Positions 1 to 9,092 of a stretch of 64,000 bases of DNA are shown piece by piece; the first letter of the stretch is position 1; each line of letters opens with the position of its first letter. This stretch comes from Hyphomicrobiales bacterium (GTDB taxonomy: Bacteria; Pseudomonadota; Alphaproteobacteria; Rhizobiales; HXMU1428-3). A model generated the notes under the pieces. That model ran no database searches. It had not been told where the DNA came from and worked only from the letters and a program-made list of their open reading frames with translations. The DNA is taken from NCBI GenBank assembly GCA_021775425.1, contig JAJFHX010000043.1, positions 1 through 64,000 of the forward strand. Direction: 5' to 3'. The translations under genes and the position numbers were made by a program.

Positions 1-119
1 GGTGAATAGTAAGTGAGTACCGTTTAGTATTGAGTCCCATAGGTGTTGCGTAGGGTTGTATCAGTACGGATTAGTTTGAGTTGAACCGGAGTGTATCGAG
101 TACAGGGACTTTGTCTTCT

Positions 120-261
120 AAAGAGCGGGTTATTTTGAACAGTTAGGGATTGGATTTTTTAAAGGCTATGCAACCATATTTTAAAACCACATCATCCGAT
201 GTTTGTTTTGGTCGCCGCGCCAGACTGCCAATACCGAAAACTGTTCTCAGGCCCGCTCTTT
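120..261. repeat. Imperfect inverted repeat, possible structured RNA or regulatory stem
   Basis: The arm at 120-144 (AAAGAGCGGG, then GAACAGTT) is mirrored at 239-261 (AACTGTTC, then CCCGCTCTTT), so the segment could fold into a long stem enclosing about 95 nt. The only long open frame here (150-569, plus) begins inside the stem, has no ribosome binding site I can see and encodes no recognisable domain, so I do not call it a gene. I see no known RNA family. The whole stretch 1-683 has no gene I can support. Confidence 0.35.
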
Positions 262-683
262 CCTTATTGAGGGCCAAAAGCCAAAAAAGAATTTTGGACC
301 ATGTTGCTGTTAAGATGGCGCGTCTCCCCCTCGGGCCAGATGAATGCAACGGGCCTCGAACGAAAAGCGGCTTTTCGTGCCCGACAGTTAAACCAGCGTA
401 CCGGGCTCTTCATGGCACGGATTTAGTAAAGCGTAATTTTAAGTCATTTGTGAATTTGGGATGGCGCCGCTCTGATTTTCTGCCTTTAGAAAAACAGACG
501 TCCATCTCAGTGGCAAGCGTATCTGAAGTCCTTTCTACCCCGAGATACACTGGTTTTAGTGATGCGTAGGATGTGTGTCTAATTCTGGCCAGAGCGCTTG
601 CCACCCTTAATTATTAGTAATAACCGCCCCGTTTCATCTTTGACGTTTCGTCTGATGAATGGGCAATTAAAGGAATAAAGAGT

Positions 684-899
684 ATGTCACGTCCTTTTCA
701 TGTGAACCCGGTTGAATGGGAACTAGCTTTGTCACTGGCGCGGTCTATCTGTGCTGATATGTTTAAAAAGGGCGGCACACCTGCAGACGCCCTCAAGGCT
801 TATGGAATGCGAAGGTCTTACACTCACCCGAACTGGCAAAATGCCATTGACGCAATTGCCTATTCCAACTGCCATCTTTCAACTGAGCGTGCTGCGTAA
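684..899 (+). CDS. Small conserved-looking hypothetical protein (71 aa)
   Basis: This is a 71-residue soluble protein with no signal peptide or membrane segment. An AAAGGAATAAAG stretch sits about 6-12 bases before the ATG and serves as ribosome binding site. A strong Rho-independent terminator lies 43 bases after the stop, so it is probably a monocistronic transcript. The sequence looks like a helical, slightly basic small protein containing Trp, Cys and Tyr-Gly-Met segments. I do not recognise a family. Start, binding site, compact size and dedicated terminator support a real gene. Its function is unknown. Confidence 0.6.
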   Translation: MSRPFHVNPVEWELALSLARSICADMFKKGGTPADALKAYGMRRSYTHPNWQNAIDAIAYSNCHLSTERAA

Positions 900-941
900 T
901 TTGTAGCGAAATATTTCCCCAATCAATATTTCCTATTCGTG

Positions 942-983
942 AAAAAACCCTCACTGATCTGTGAAGATCAGTGAGGGTTTTTT
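942..983 (+). terminator. Rho-independent terminator of the 71-aa gene
   Basis: A perfect stem (CCCTCACTGATCT at 948-960 with its complement at 965-977), a four-base GTGA loop, and flanking A6 and T6 runs that extend the pairing. It follows the stop at 899 and could act in both directions. Confidence 0.85.
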
Positions 984-1007
984 GTGGTTTTTTTCTCTCA
1001 CGGCATT

Positions 1008-1195
1008 TTTGATGCGCTTCGGTTGCCCGTTTTTAAAGTGCGCCTTCAGGTTGCTCACCAACAACCGGCGCGGTAACCGCTATTCTTAGATGTGCTTTAG
1101 GTTGCTCACCAACAACCGCACTGTGCCGGGCAGCTTTGCAGCCATGCACGTTCCGCCCTTGTTCAGGGCCGGAGCTTGGGTCTTCGGGATGTTGG
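1008..1195. repeat. Cluster of dispersed palindromic repeats (hairpin family plus part of the GC-rich family)
   Basis: Two complete hairpins are visible. At 1040-1071, GCGCC pairs with GGCGC and GGTTG with CAACC. At 1092-1121, GTGC pairs with GCAC around the same inner stem. A half copy (GCGCTTCGGTTGCCC) precedes them at about 1015-1028 after a CTCTCACGGC box. From about 1125 to 1195 a fragment resembles the 3' part of the GC-rich element found near 42.2, 51.2 and 54.9 kb. The rest of the gap to 1572 is AT-rich, with no gene or motif that I recognise. Confidence 0.75.
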
Positions 1196-1572
1196 GGTAG
1201 TGTTTGGTGTCTGGAAAGTGCCATAACCAAACGATCAGCATAACCATCAAATTAAGCGATTCCTCTTTTTTCACAATATTAGAACACTAAATACGAGGTC
1301 TTCTTGGCAGTTCTTTACCTGGCTGTTTATAGGGTGTGTTACTGCTGCGCAGCAGTATCAAACAATATTTTCGAATAATTAACCAACACTACTACCTTTA
1401 TTTTAAAGGATTTCGTGCAAAGTAATTCGCAGAATTTACAATTTTACGAGAAGGCAAAGTACAGACTGGGAGCCAATAGAGAAAATAAAAGCTGTTTATC
1501 ACGCCGCACGTAATAATTGCGTGAACTGTAATTTAGGCGACAAAACCCCAAATAGCGATTTTGAGAGTAGAC

Positions 1573-3177
1573 ATGAAGTTTGAACCAGCAACACATTTTG
1601 TACTTGCGCACATTGCCAACCTGTCATTCCGTACGCTTGCGATTATCCTACTGATGGCTTCTAGTGGGACTATGGTGTATCTTGCCAATACGTTTTTATC
1701 TCACCAAATCAGTAACCAGAACGCGGTGAAAATTGCCCAAGTATACAATGTAATCAATACAGCAAGATCTTCTCTTGATCGTGCCTTTAATGAATCCAAA
1801 GGTGCTAGTTGTTCAGATGAATTTGTATCTTCGTTAAGAAAAGTCGCTTTTATTCCTGACGGCTTGAACGAGTTCTTGTTTGTCCCATCCAACAAAGTTT
1901 TATGTGGAACGACGCTGGGACGTTTGTCAGAGGCGGTATCGCTTGGTACACGAGATGTGAGGGAAAGCGAAAGTGGGTTATCTTTTTGGTTTAATCGAGA
2001 ATTGTCTTCAATTGGCCGTCCTGGCTCTCGCGGAACAATAATTGAGCGAGAGGGATTTGCGTCCGTCATTCCTTTTTTCCCAGCGAGCGAAGCGCTACAA
2101 CCCTGGATTCAGATGGAACTTTTTGCTTCAAACAAAAATGGATCCACCTATCATCTCGCTGGTGACAAAAACTTAGTCCAAAGCAACTCATCAACTTCTG
2201 TTGTGAAAGGTTGGCGAAATAACTTCTTTCATTCCGTAAGTTGCCATTCAGACCAAGTTTTCTGTGTTGCGACACGGTTTGATCTAAAAATATTTTTATA
2301 TCACAACGCTCCTGTAATACTCTTCGCTATCGCTCTCTTATATGCACTCACCTGGTGGGCTATATTGTCCCTCTATAGGTTGCTACAGATATACAATTCT
2401 TTCGAAGCGAGATTTTTGCGAAATTTGTCCACCGAGAACATAGTGCCATATTACCAGCCTATATTGGACATTCGTTCTGGACGTGTGATCGGTTGTGAAG
2501 TCCTTGCACGCTTTCGCGATTTCGATGGAATGATTGTTACACCAGACAAATTCATTGACCTGGTTACGAGGGCTGGTCTCACGATTGAATTTACTAAGTT
2601 AGTAGTAGACCGAGCTTATGAGGAACTCTCTCACCTTATACCGAAAGACCAGCAATTTCAGGTGAATTTCAATGTATTCCCGAGAGATGCTACCAATCCT
2701 GACATATTGGACGTTTTCAATAAGTTTCAAGACGATCCTAACACCCAGTTTTCACTTGTGGTCGAAATCGTTGAAACTGAAGAACTAGAACTTCCAAAAA
2801 TAAAGAAGGCATTGAAAATTTTTAAAACTGCTGGCATCAAAGTTTATATTGACGATTTTGGTACCGGATATTCAAGCCTAGAAAATTTATTTTCCCTCCC
2901 CTTTGACGGAACGAAACTCGATCGCTCCTTTGCGCTTGCCCCTCCTGACAGTCTTATGGGAAAGATGTTTATTCAGGTCCTACACCTCTTGAAGGCGTCC
3001 AAACGACCAGTAGTCGTTGAAGGTATAGAAAACTTCAGCCTACTCGCAATGCTGCAAAAAACAGGCAATGCGCATTACGCTCAGGGATACGCAATCTCCA
3101 AACCAGTCTGCGCTTCAAAATTAGAGGAACTCTTTGTCATGAAATTTGACTTCGAAAGGAATAGAGACGCTGCATAG
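1573..3177 (+). CDS. Membrane-anchored c-di-GMP phosphodiesterase, CSS-motif/EAL architecture
   Basis: This protein is predicted to hydrolyse the second messenger c-di-GMP, with activity probably tuned by a periplasmic sensor. From the N-terminus: a membrane segment (about residues 24-46), an extracytoplasmic region of about 200 residues with paired cysteines (near 84/115 and 228/235) as in CSS-motif sensor domains, a second membrane segment (about 251-275), and an EAL domain to the end. The EAL signature reads E-V-L. Metal- and substrate-binding motifs are intact: an N in VNFNVF, the E of VEIVE, IDDFGTGYSS, a K-L-D-R segment, and QGY near the end. In this family the periplasmic disulfide state controls phosphodiesterase activity. 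Residues are numbered from a TTG at 1561; I prefer the ATG at 1573 because GAGAG lies at the right distance. The gene stands alone. Activity is inferred, not shown. Confidence 0.85.
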   Translation: MKFEPATHFVLAHIANLSFRTLAIILLMASSGTMVYLANTFLSHQISNQNAVKIAQVYNVINTARSSLDRAFNESKGASCSDEFVSSLRKVAFIPDGLNEFLFVPSNKVLCGTTLGRLSEAVSLGTRDVRESESGLSFWFNRELSSIGRPGSRGTIIEREGFASVIPFFPASEALQPWIQMELFASNKNGSTYHLAGDKNLVQSNSSTSVVKGWRNNFFHSVSCHSDQVFCVATRFDLKIFLYHNAPVILFAIALLYALTWWAILSLYRLLQIYNSFEARFLRNLSTENIVPYYQPILDIRSGRVIGCEVLARFRDFDGMIVTPDKFIDLVTRAGLTIEFTKLVVDRAYEELSHLIPKDQQFQVNFNVFPRDATNPDILDVFNKFQDDPNTQFSLVVEIVETEELELPKIKKALKIFKTAGIKVYIDDFGTGYSSLENLFSLPFDGTKLDRSFALAPPDSLMGKMFIQVLHLLKASKRPVVVEGIENFSLLAMLQKTGNAHYAQGYAISKPVCASKLEELFVMKFDFERNRDAA

Positions 3178-3410
3178 ACACGTAATGGTTCAAATAAATT
3201 CGTAAAGTGAACAACCGTTGAAGTTCCAATTCTATGTGTTTCACGTTCGAAAAATTATTATGGTCTGAATTGGGTCACTAGCAGTCAATTATTTATCGCA
3301 AAAATGTCATAAACTTCCCAAGCTTCCTTACTATCTAAGATACCCCGATATATAACAGAATTAGTTTCGACTGTTTGAGAGTGATGAACCAGTGCGCAAC
3401 AAAACCCCTT

Positions 3411-3432
3411 TTGATACAATGCATTGTATCAA
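3411..3432. promoter_or_regulatory. Perfect 22-bp palindrome between convergent genes
   Basis: TTGATACAATG is followed directly by its exact reverse complement. An outer AACCCC/GGGTT partial pairing flanks it. It lies in the gap between the convergent EAL gene (ends 3177) and acyltransferase gene (ends 3458). It could be a terminator without a good U-run, or a protein binding site. The rest of the 3178-3457 gap holds nothing I recognise. Confidence 0.45.
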
Positions 3433-3457
3433 GCTTAACTGGGTTCTGTTCAGCCAC

Positions 3458-4462
3458 TTAATTCAGTGCAGCTGTCAGTCTTGAGGTTGTTTCGTTTTCG
3501 GCGCCGAAGTGGCTTAGGTAGCGGTCGTTGATGTTGGCGGTTGGCAGGATGATCATCACGTCTGTGGTGCCGAACTGATGATCGATCACGGCGCCTTCGC
3601 CAATATAAGCCCCAAGGCGCAGATAGCCTTTGATCAACGGCGGCAAAGCTTTTAGCGCTTTTTTGATGTCGATTTCTTCTTTTGGCATCATATTCATATT
3701 CACATAGCGGTTGTCATGCGCTTTGACATGCCATTCGGCCGGGGCGCTGGCATGATGGTGCAGAAAGCTCAGGGCAAGGGCGTGAGCTTCCGGGTCAATG
3801 CCTTCAAAACTGGCGCAGCCAATCATCACATTGGCTTTGTTCTCGCGGATGTATGCCCAGAGCCCGTGCCACAACAGCTCAACCGAGCGTTTGCTGCGAT
3901 ATTGTTTCAGCACACATGAGCGGCCGAGTTCCAGAAACTTATGCGTGTCTTTATGGCGCTCAAGCAGGGGGGTTATGTCATATTCGCCTTTGGTATAGAA
4001 GCCGCCATACCGGTTGGCCATTTCCTGGGTCAGGATGCGGTAGGTGCCGACAATTTTGGTTTTGGGTGAGAACGGATTTTTTTTGCTTTTGTAATTGTTG
4101 TCCAGCACCAGAAGATGATCACAGACTTTATCGTAAGCATCAATATCGCGGCGCTTCATTTTGGTTTTCATATCCGGGATGGCGGACATTTCTTTATAAA
4201 ACACATTGTAGCGCAGCCTCTGGGCTTTTTTAATTTCCTTCTTGCGAGAAGCGAGGCGCACTTCAAGATTCCCCATGCTGCCATATGATTGTTGTTGCTT
4301 TTTCTCTTTCATCCGGAAGCGGGATGTAAAAGCGCCCTGGCCCAACCCTGTGGGCGGACGGCTGAAATATTGTTTTGAAAGCAAAGCGAATTTAGCCAGC
4401 TGGCCCTTCTGTTCGGTTGAGGGTAGCTCGTTAACAGGTTGGATTTTCGTTTTCAGTTCCAT
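3458..4462 (-). CDS. OlsB/hemolysin-like N-acyltransferase (GNAT fold)
   Basis: The family transfers an acyl chain from acyl-ACP to an amine. The best studied member, OlsB, acylates ornithine in ornithine-lipid synthesis. The region from about residue 85 carries typical features: VRLASRKKEIKKAQRLRYNV, a D-x-x-D-K-x-x-D-H-L-L-V-L segment, an R-I-L core, an E-L-G-R-S-C-V motif followed by Y-R, and an I-G-C-A-S-F motif. A basic, poorly conserved N-terminal extension of about 80 residues precedes it. Residues are numbered from an upstream TTG at 4483. I place the start at the ATG at 4462 because AAAAGG lies eight bases before it. No olsA-like partner is adjacent, so the exact substrate is uncertain. 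Confidence 0.75.
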   Translation of the reverse strand: MELKTKIQPVNELPSTEQKGQLAKFALLSKQYFSRPPTGLGQGAFTSRFRMKEKKQQQSYGSMGNLEVRLASRKKEIKKAQRLRYNVFYKEMSAIPDMKTKMKRRDIDAYDKVCDHLLVLDNNYKSKKNPFSPKTKIVGTYRILTQEMANRYGGFYTKGEYDITPLLERHKDTHKFLELGRSCVLKQYRSKRSVELLWHGLWAYIRENKANVMIGCASFEGIDPEAHALALSFLHHHASAPAEWHVKAHDNRYVNMNMMPKEEIDIKKALKALPPLIKGYLRLGAYIGEGAVIDHQFGTTDVMIILPTANINDRYLSHFGAENETTSRLTAALN

Positions 4463-4895
4463 AGAAATGCCTTTTCGGTACAACTATCGTTGGTTGCGCA
4501 AGCTTTTTGGAATGCGGCCAGTAAAATAGTTGGCTTCACCATGTTGTTTACTAAAAAATCGATACCCATTATTCGTTTTGTTCAACGGGCTAATGGTCTG
4601 GCGCCCTTTATACTCAGTATTGCTTACTCAGCGAACTTAAAGACTAGATGCATACAAAATGACTGCTTTGGCTTTGTACTCTTATTTCACTTTGAGCCTA
4701 ACCAAATCCTTGTGAGCTTATAGAATAGTGACTTTTTAAAACTGCATCTGTCATCACCGGATTCATTAACGCTCTATGTTGACAGTCCTGTGACAATATA
4801 AAGAAAAAATGACTGAAATACCGGTGAAATTAGAGCTTTTCTCTTGTTATTGGGTTATTTGTGCCGCGATGGTTTGATCGTTTGTTCATTCGCAC
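4463..4895. other. Intergenic region without a supported gene
   Basis: An AT-rich gap of about 430 bases between the acyltransferase gene start and the chemoreceptor terminator. It presumably contains the acyltransferase promoter. A 94-codon open frame on the plus strand (4439-4723) overlaps that gene and shows no domain, so I do not accept it. Confidence 0.5.
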
Positions 4896-4933
4896 AACAA
4901 ACCTCGCCAGAAAAAGAGCTGGCGAGGTTTGTT
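4896..4933 (-). terminator. Rho-independent terminator of the chemoreceptor gene
   Basis: A 15-bp perfect stem (AACAAACCTCGCCAG at 4896-4910, complement at 4919-4933) with an eight-base loop. It lies 46 bases beyond the stop of the minus-strand chemoreceptor gene. The T-rich arm end gives a weak U-tract. Confidence 0.75.
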
Positions 4934-4978
4934 TTGGGCTTACGAATTGACTGTAACGGGCGTAGCAATCTTTCGTTC

Positions 4979-6466
4979 TTAGCCAATTGCGGCTGAGCTT
5001 TGTTTGACCTTCTGGGTGGTTGCGCTCGCCAGCTCTGTGGCGCGGGCAATTTCCTGAACACCGTTTGAAATTTCTGTCACACCTTCGGCTGCGGTTTGCA
5101 TGTTGGCTGACATATTGCCAGTGACCGCGGATTGCTCTTCGACAGAAGATGAAATCATCAGGGAAATCTCATTGATCTGGCTGATGGTTTCAGTGATGGT
5201 TTTAATCGCCGTTACCGCTTCTTCGGTGGTTGATTGAATGAGAGAAATCTGATTGCTGATATCTTCCGTTGCCTTGGCTGTCTGACCGGCCAGTGATTTC
5301 ACTTCTGAAGCAACCACGGCAAACCCTTTGCCGGCTTCGCCTGCTCTGGCTGATTCAATGGTGGCATTGAGCGCGAGAAGATTTGTCTGCTCGGCGATTT
5401 CAGAGATAAGGCTTACGACGTCGCCAATTCTCTGGGCGGCATCGGCCAGACCTGAAATGATGTTGTTGGTGTTATCGGCCTGACTTACGGCATTTGTTGA
5501 AATGCCCAGCGCATTGGTTACCTGCTCATTGATAGCCTGAACTGAACAAGACAGCTCTTCAAGACCGCCCGCAACGGCCTGAACATTTTCAGATGTCTGA
5601 CCTGAAGCGGCGGCGGCTTCAGTTGCCTGAGTGCTGGCGTTCATCACGGCTTCAACTATTTCTGCAAGGCCCTGATTAATCTCTTTTTGTGCCGCTTCCC
5701 GGCGCAGGCGGTCATTCACGCGGTCTGTAATATCAGAAGCGAATTTTACGACTTTGAACGGGCGCCCGTTCATATCCATAATCGGATTATAAGAGGCCTG
5801 AATCCAGATTTCTTTTCCACCCTTGCCAATACGTTTAAAAATATTTGACTGAAACTCACCTCGCCCCAGTGCCTGCCAGAATTTCTTATATTCTGCGGAA
5901 CCGGCTTCTTGCGGTTCGACAAACATTGAGTGATGCTTGCCTTCTATTTCTTCAAGGCTATAGCCGAGTGTATTTTGAAAATTCGTGTTGGCCATGATGA
6001 TTGTGCCATCCATGTTAAATTGAATGACGGCCTGAGATTTGCTGATCGCCATGATCTGGCCATGGAAATCTGCGCTTTGTAATTTTTCAGCCGTGATGTC
6101 AGTTGCAAATTTTACGACTTTGTAAGCCTTGCCGCTTTTGTTGAGAATGGGGTTATAGGTTGCCTGAATCCAGATCTCTTTGCCGTTCTTACCTAAGCGC
6201 TTATATTCTGCTGATTGATAATTACCATCTGCCAGCTCAGCCCAGAATTGCTTATATGCGGCGCTGTTTTTATCTTCCTCTGTGACAAACATACTGTGGT
6301 GCCTGCCCTCTATCTCATCGAGGCTATAGCCCACAGCCGCCAGAAAATTCGGGTTTGCAGTGATAATCGTCCCATCAGTATTGAATTCGATTATGGCCTG
6401 AGATTTATCCAGAGCGTCGAATTTATTCTGTAATTCACTCTGGGAAGAAGAGAAAGATAGCAACAT
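4979..6466 (-). CDS. Soluble methyl-accepting chemotaxis protein with two PAS domains
   Basis: This chemoreceptor passes signals to the CheA/CheW kinase complex. It has no membrane segment, so it should sense an intracellular cue. Two near-identical PAS domains (about 17-123 and 139-245) each carry an I-I-x-A-N-x-N-F motif and a W-I-Q-A-[ST]-Y-N-P-I segment, and each is followed by K-V-V-K-F-A-[ST]-D-I-T. The MCP signalling domain follows (about 260-495). Its hairpin tip reads [20 protein letters not shown], the kinase-contacting signature. The PAS-PAS-MCP order resembles BdlA-type and energy-taxis receptors, whose PAS domains often bind haem or FAD; I see no decisive cofactor residue. AAGGTG lies eight bases before the ATG. 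The protein ends shortly after the signalling helices, without a pentapeptide tail. Confidence 0.9.
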   Translation of the reverse strand: MLLSFSSSQSELQNKFDALDKSQAIIEFNTDGTIITANPNFLAAVGYSLDEIEGRHHSMFVTEEDKNSAAYKQFWAELADGNYQSAEYKRLGKNGKEIWIQATYNPILNKSGKAYKVVKFATDITAEKLQSADFHGQIMAISKSQAVIQFNMDGTIIMANTNFQNTLGYSLEEIEGKHHSMFVEPQEAGSAEYKKFWQALGRGEFQSNIFKRIGKGGKEIWIQASYNPIMDMNGRPFKVVKFASDITDRVNDRLRREAAQKEINQGLAEIVEAVMNASTQATEAAAASGQTSENVQAVAGGLEELSCSVQAINEQVTNALGISTNAVSQADNTNNIISGLADAAQRIGDVVSLISEIAEQTNLLALNATIESARAGEAGKGFAVVASEVKSLAGQTAKATEDISNQISLIQSTTEEAVTAIKTITETISQINEISLMISSSVEEQSAVTGNMSANMQTAAEGVTEISNGVQEIARATELASATTQKVKQSSAAIG

Positions 6467-7018
6467 TTATTTCACCTTAATACATAACTGAAGGGTTCTT
6501 GTTATTTGATTATAATTTAAGATAAAAGTTAAATGGCAGGGCATTAACATGGTCTTAATTTCCTAGTAGTTTCAACCTATTGCTGCATGCTTTTCTATCT
6601 ATAGTTGAGCATATAATAATTATTGATCATTCATCAGATGAAATGAAGTGGATTAATAAATTTGAATGTCGACACTGAAATTTTTAACAGACTTTCAAAG
6701 TCTTTCGATTCTCCCCTTGTCAAGACCGTTAAAACTGCTTATTTCCTTGTCTCTCAGGTGTGAACTCTTAATACTAAATTGTGATTGGCCTATATTTCCG
6801 CACAATTTTCAGCGACATATACTTGTCGTATTGGGGCTCGCTACCTATATACAGGCTATCTTAACGTGCTTGTGAAGCTTTTTGATGCGGATTTAGCAAA
6901 TTTAAGAAACCGCGTTGGAGCATTTAATTTCTAAGACCTGTTATACGGTTTTCCAAATATTTGGTGCTGATTATTTCGCTCATGACGGTTTATTAAAAAC
7001 ATATGAAGGCAGTAGGAA
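6467..7018. other. Divergent intergenic region upstream of dnaK
   Basis: A gap of 552 bases between the divergent chemoreceptor and dnaK genes, AT-rich, without a convincing gene. It contains the candidate heat-shock promoter at 6716-6746. A 69-codon plus-strand frame (6666-6875) overlaps that promoter and encodes no recognisable domain. Confidence 0.6.
6716..6746 (+). promoter_or_regulatory. Candidate sigma-32 (RpoH) promoter for dnaK
   Basis: CTTG at 6716-6719 (preceded by CCC) is separated by 18 bases from CTTATTTCC at 6738-6746. This fits the alphaproteobacterial heat-shock consensus CTTG-N17/18-CYTATNT. It would give a dnaK leader of roughly 265 bases. Other weaker matches exist, so this is a prediction by eye. 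Confidence 0.5.
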
Positions 7019-8944
7019 ATGTCGAAAGTTTTTGGAATTGATTTAGGTACCACAAATAGCTGTGTATCAGTTATGGATGGTTCTGCTCCGAAAGTTATTG
7101 AAAATGCTGAAGGTGTGCGCACAACCCCCTCTATGGTGGCGTTTACCGATGATGATGAGCGGCTGGTTGGTTTGCCCGCAAAACGGCAGGCGGTAACTAA
7201 CCCCGAAAATACTTTGTTCGCTATTAAGCGCCTGATTGGCCGCCGGTTTGATGACCCGACGGTGAGCAAAGACCAGAAGCTTGTGCCATATGATATCATT
7301 AAAGCTGACAATGGTGACGCCTGGGTTGAGGCTCAGGGCAATCAATATTCTCCTTCGCAAATCTCAGCGTTTATCTTGCAAAAAATGAAAGAAACGGCTG
7401 AATCTTATCTTGGTACTGATGTTACTCAGGCTGTGATCACTGTGCCGGCTTATTTTAATGACGCACAACGTCAGGCAACGAAAGACGCTGGTAAAATTGC
7501 CGGTCTTGAAGTTTTAAGAATTATCAATGAGCCGACAGCGGCTGCACTTGCCTACGGCCTTGACAGAAATGAAGGTGCGACGATTGCCGTTTATGACCTT
7601 GGCGGTGGTACATTTGACGTTTCTATCCTTGAAATCGGTGATGGTGTTTTTGAAGTAAAATCAACCAATGGTGATACATTCCTTGGTGGTGAAGACTTTG
7701 ATATGCGCCTTGTCGATTATCTTGCTGATGAATTTAAGAAAGAAAATACCATTGACCTGCGCGGTGATAAGCTGGCGTTGCAACGGTTGAAAGAAGCTGC
7801 TGAAAAAGCGAAAATTGAGCTTTCTTCTGCTACACAAACCGAAATTAACCTGCCATTTATCACGGCTGACCAGTCCGGCCCGAAACACCTGACCATGAAA
7901 TTAACCCGCTCTAAATTAGAGAGCCTGGTTGATGATCTTGTGAAGCGGACCATTGCACCAATGGAAAATGCGTTGAAAGATGCTGGCCTTAAAGCCGGTG
8001 ACATTGACGAGATTGTGCTTGTAGGTGGCATGACACGGATGCCGAAAATTACTGAGACAGTGAAGAACATTTTCGGTAAAGAACCAAACAAGGGCGTGAA
8101 CCCTGACGAAGTTGTGGCCATGGGTGCTGCAATTCAGGGCGGTGTTTTGCAGGGCGATGTGAAAGACGTGTTGCTGCTGGATGTGACGCCACTTTCACTT
8201 GGTATTGAAACCAAGGGTGGCCGCTTTACTCGCCTGATTGATCGCAACACAACCATCCCGACCAAGAAAAGCCAGATCTTTTCAACTGCGGAAGATAACC
8301 AGGATGCTGTGACCATTCGGGTGTTCCAGGGTGAGCGGGAAATGGCAATGGATAACAAATTGCTTGGTCAGTTTAATCTGGTTGGCATTCCCCCTGCTCC
8401 AAGCGGCATGCCACAAATTGAAGTTACTTTCGACATTGATGCGAACGGCCTTGTTAATGTGGCGGCTGAAGATAAAGCCACCGGCAAAGAACATTCAATT
8501 CGCATTCAGGCTTCTGGTGGTCTTTCTGATGATGACATTGAGAAGATGGTGAAAGACGCTGAATCTCATGCTGAAGATGACCGCAAGCGGGCTGAACTGG
8601 TGGACGCGAAAAATCAGGCAGAAGCACGGATTAATTCAACCGAAAAATCTCTTGAAGAGTTTGGTGAAAAAGTTGGTGCAGAAGATAAAGAAGCCATTGA
8701 GACAGCACTTGCTGAACTGAAAACGGCAACAGAAGGTGAAGATCTTGATGAGATCAACGCCAAATCTGAGGCCCTTGCTCAAACTGCCATGAAGCTTGGT
8801 GAAGCAATGTATAAAGACGCCAATCTTGACCAGGAAGGTGATGACAATTACGCACCTGAAGAGGACTCTTCAGATGATGATATTGTTGACGCTGACTTTG
8901 AAGAAGTTAAAGATGAAGACGAAGGGGATAAGAAATCCGCTTAA
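7019..8944 (+). CDS. dnaK: Chaperone DnaK (Hsp70)
   Basis: ATP-driven chaperone that binds exposed hydrophobic segments of client proteins, with DnaJ and GrpE as co-chaperones. Its 641 residues are full length. The nucleotide-binding domain shows G-I-D-L-G-T-T-N-S near residue 5, [19 protein letters not shown] and V-G-G-M-T-R-M-P. The [12 protein letters not shown] linker leads to the substrate-binding domain and an acidic C-terminal tail rich in Asp/Glu. AGGA lies just before the ATG. dnaJ follows after 148 bases, with a terminator-like hairpin between them, so dnaK may be transcribed partly alone. grpE is not in this window. A candidate heat-shock promoter lies upstream. Confidence 0.99.
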   Translation: MSKVFGIDLGTTNSCVSVMDGSAPKVIENAEGVRTTPSMVAFTDDDERLVGLPAKRQAVTNPENTLFAIKRLIGRRFDDPTVSKDQKLVPYDIIKADNGDAWVEAQGNQYSPSQISAFILQKMKETAESYLGTDVTQAVITVPAYFNDAQRQATKDAGKIAGLEVLRIINEPTAAALAYGLDRNEGATIAVYDLGGGTFDVSILEIGDGVFEVKSTNGDTFLGGEDFDMRLVDYLADEFKKENTIDLRGDKLALQRLKEAAEKAKIELSSATQTEINLPFITADQSGPKHLTMKLTRSKLESLVDDLVKRTIAPMENALKDAGLKAGDIDEIVLVGGMTRMPKITETVKNIFGKEPNKGVNPDEVVAMGAAIQGGVLQGDVKDVLLLDVTPLSLGIETKGGRFTRLIDRNTTIPTKKSQIFSTAEDNQDAVTIRVFQGEREMAMDNKLLGQFNLVGIPPAPSGMPQIEVTFDIDANGLVNVAAEDKATGKEHSIRIQASGGLSDDDIEKMVKDAESHAEDDRKRAELVDAKNQAEARINSTEKSLEEFGEKVGAEDKEAIETALAELKTATEGEDLDEINAKSEALAQTAMKLGEAMYKDANLDQEGDDNYAPEEDSSDDDIVDADFEEVKDEDEGDKKSA

Positions 8945-8965
8945 GGGTTTTGCATTCTTCAGGTT

Positions 8966-8997
8966 CCGCCGGAATTTTTCCGGCGGGGCTGTTTTTG
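8966..8997 (+). terminator. Terminator or attenuator between dnaK and dnaJ
   Basis: CCGCCGGAA (8966-8974) pairs with TTCCGGCGG (8978-8986) over a TTT loop. GGCT and a T-rich run follow. It would reduce dnaJ expression relative to dnaK. Confidence 0.75.
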
Positions 8998-9092
8998 TTT
9001 TTAATGGTTTTATTTATTAGAATGGTTTTTTATTTACCCTGTGCTATGACACATAACGGATGTGACCGCAGGATGAAATGAGGCAAGGCTAG

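Noticed and set aside
150..569. A 139-codon plus-strand gene
   Set aside because: No ribosome binding site, no recognisable domain, unusual residue mix, and it starts inside a long inverted repeat.
1033..1274. Minus-strand open frames across 1033-1274
   Set aside because: They are translations of the dispersed palindromic repeats and have no ribosome binding site.
3411..3432. Chromosome dimer resolution (dif) site
   Set aside because: The palindrome is perfect without the asymmetric spacer of XerC/XerD sites, and its arms do not resemble alphaproteobacterial dif sequences.
4439..4723. A 94-codon plus-strand gene upstream of the acyltransferase
   Set aside because: It overlaps the start of the minus-strand acyltransferase gene and shows no domain or binding site.
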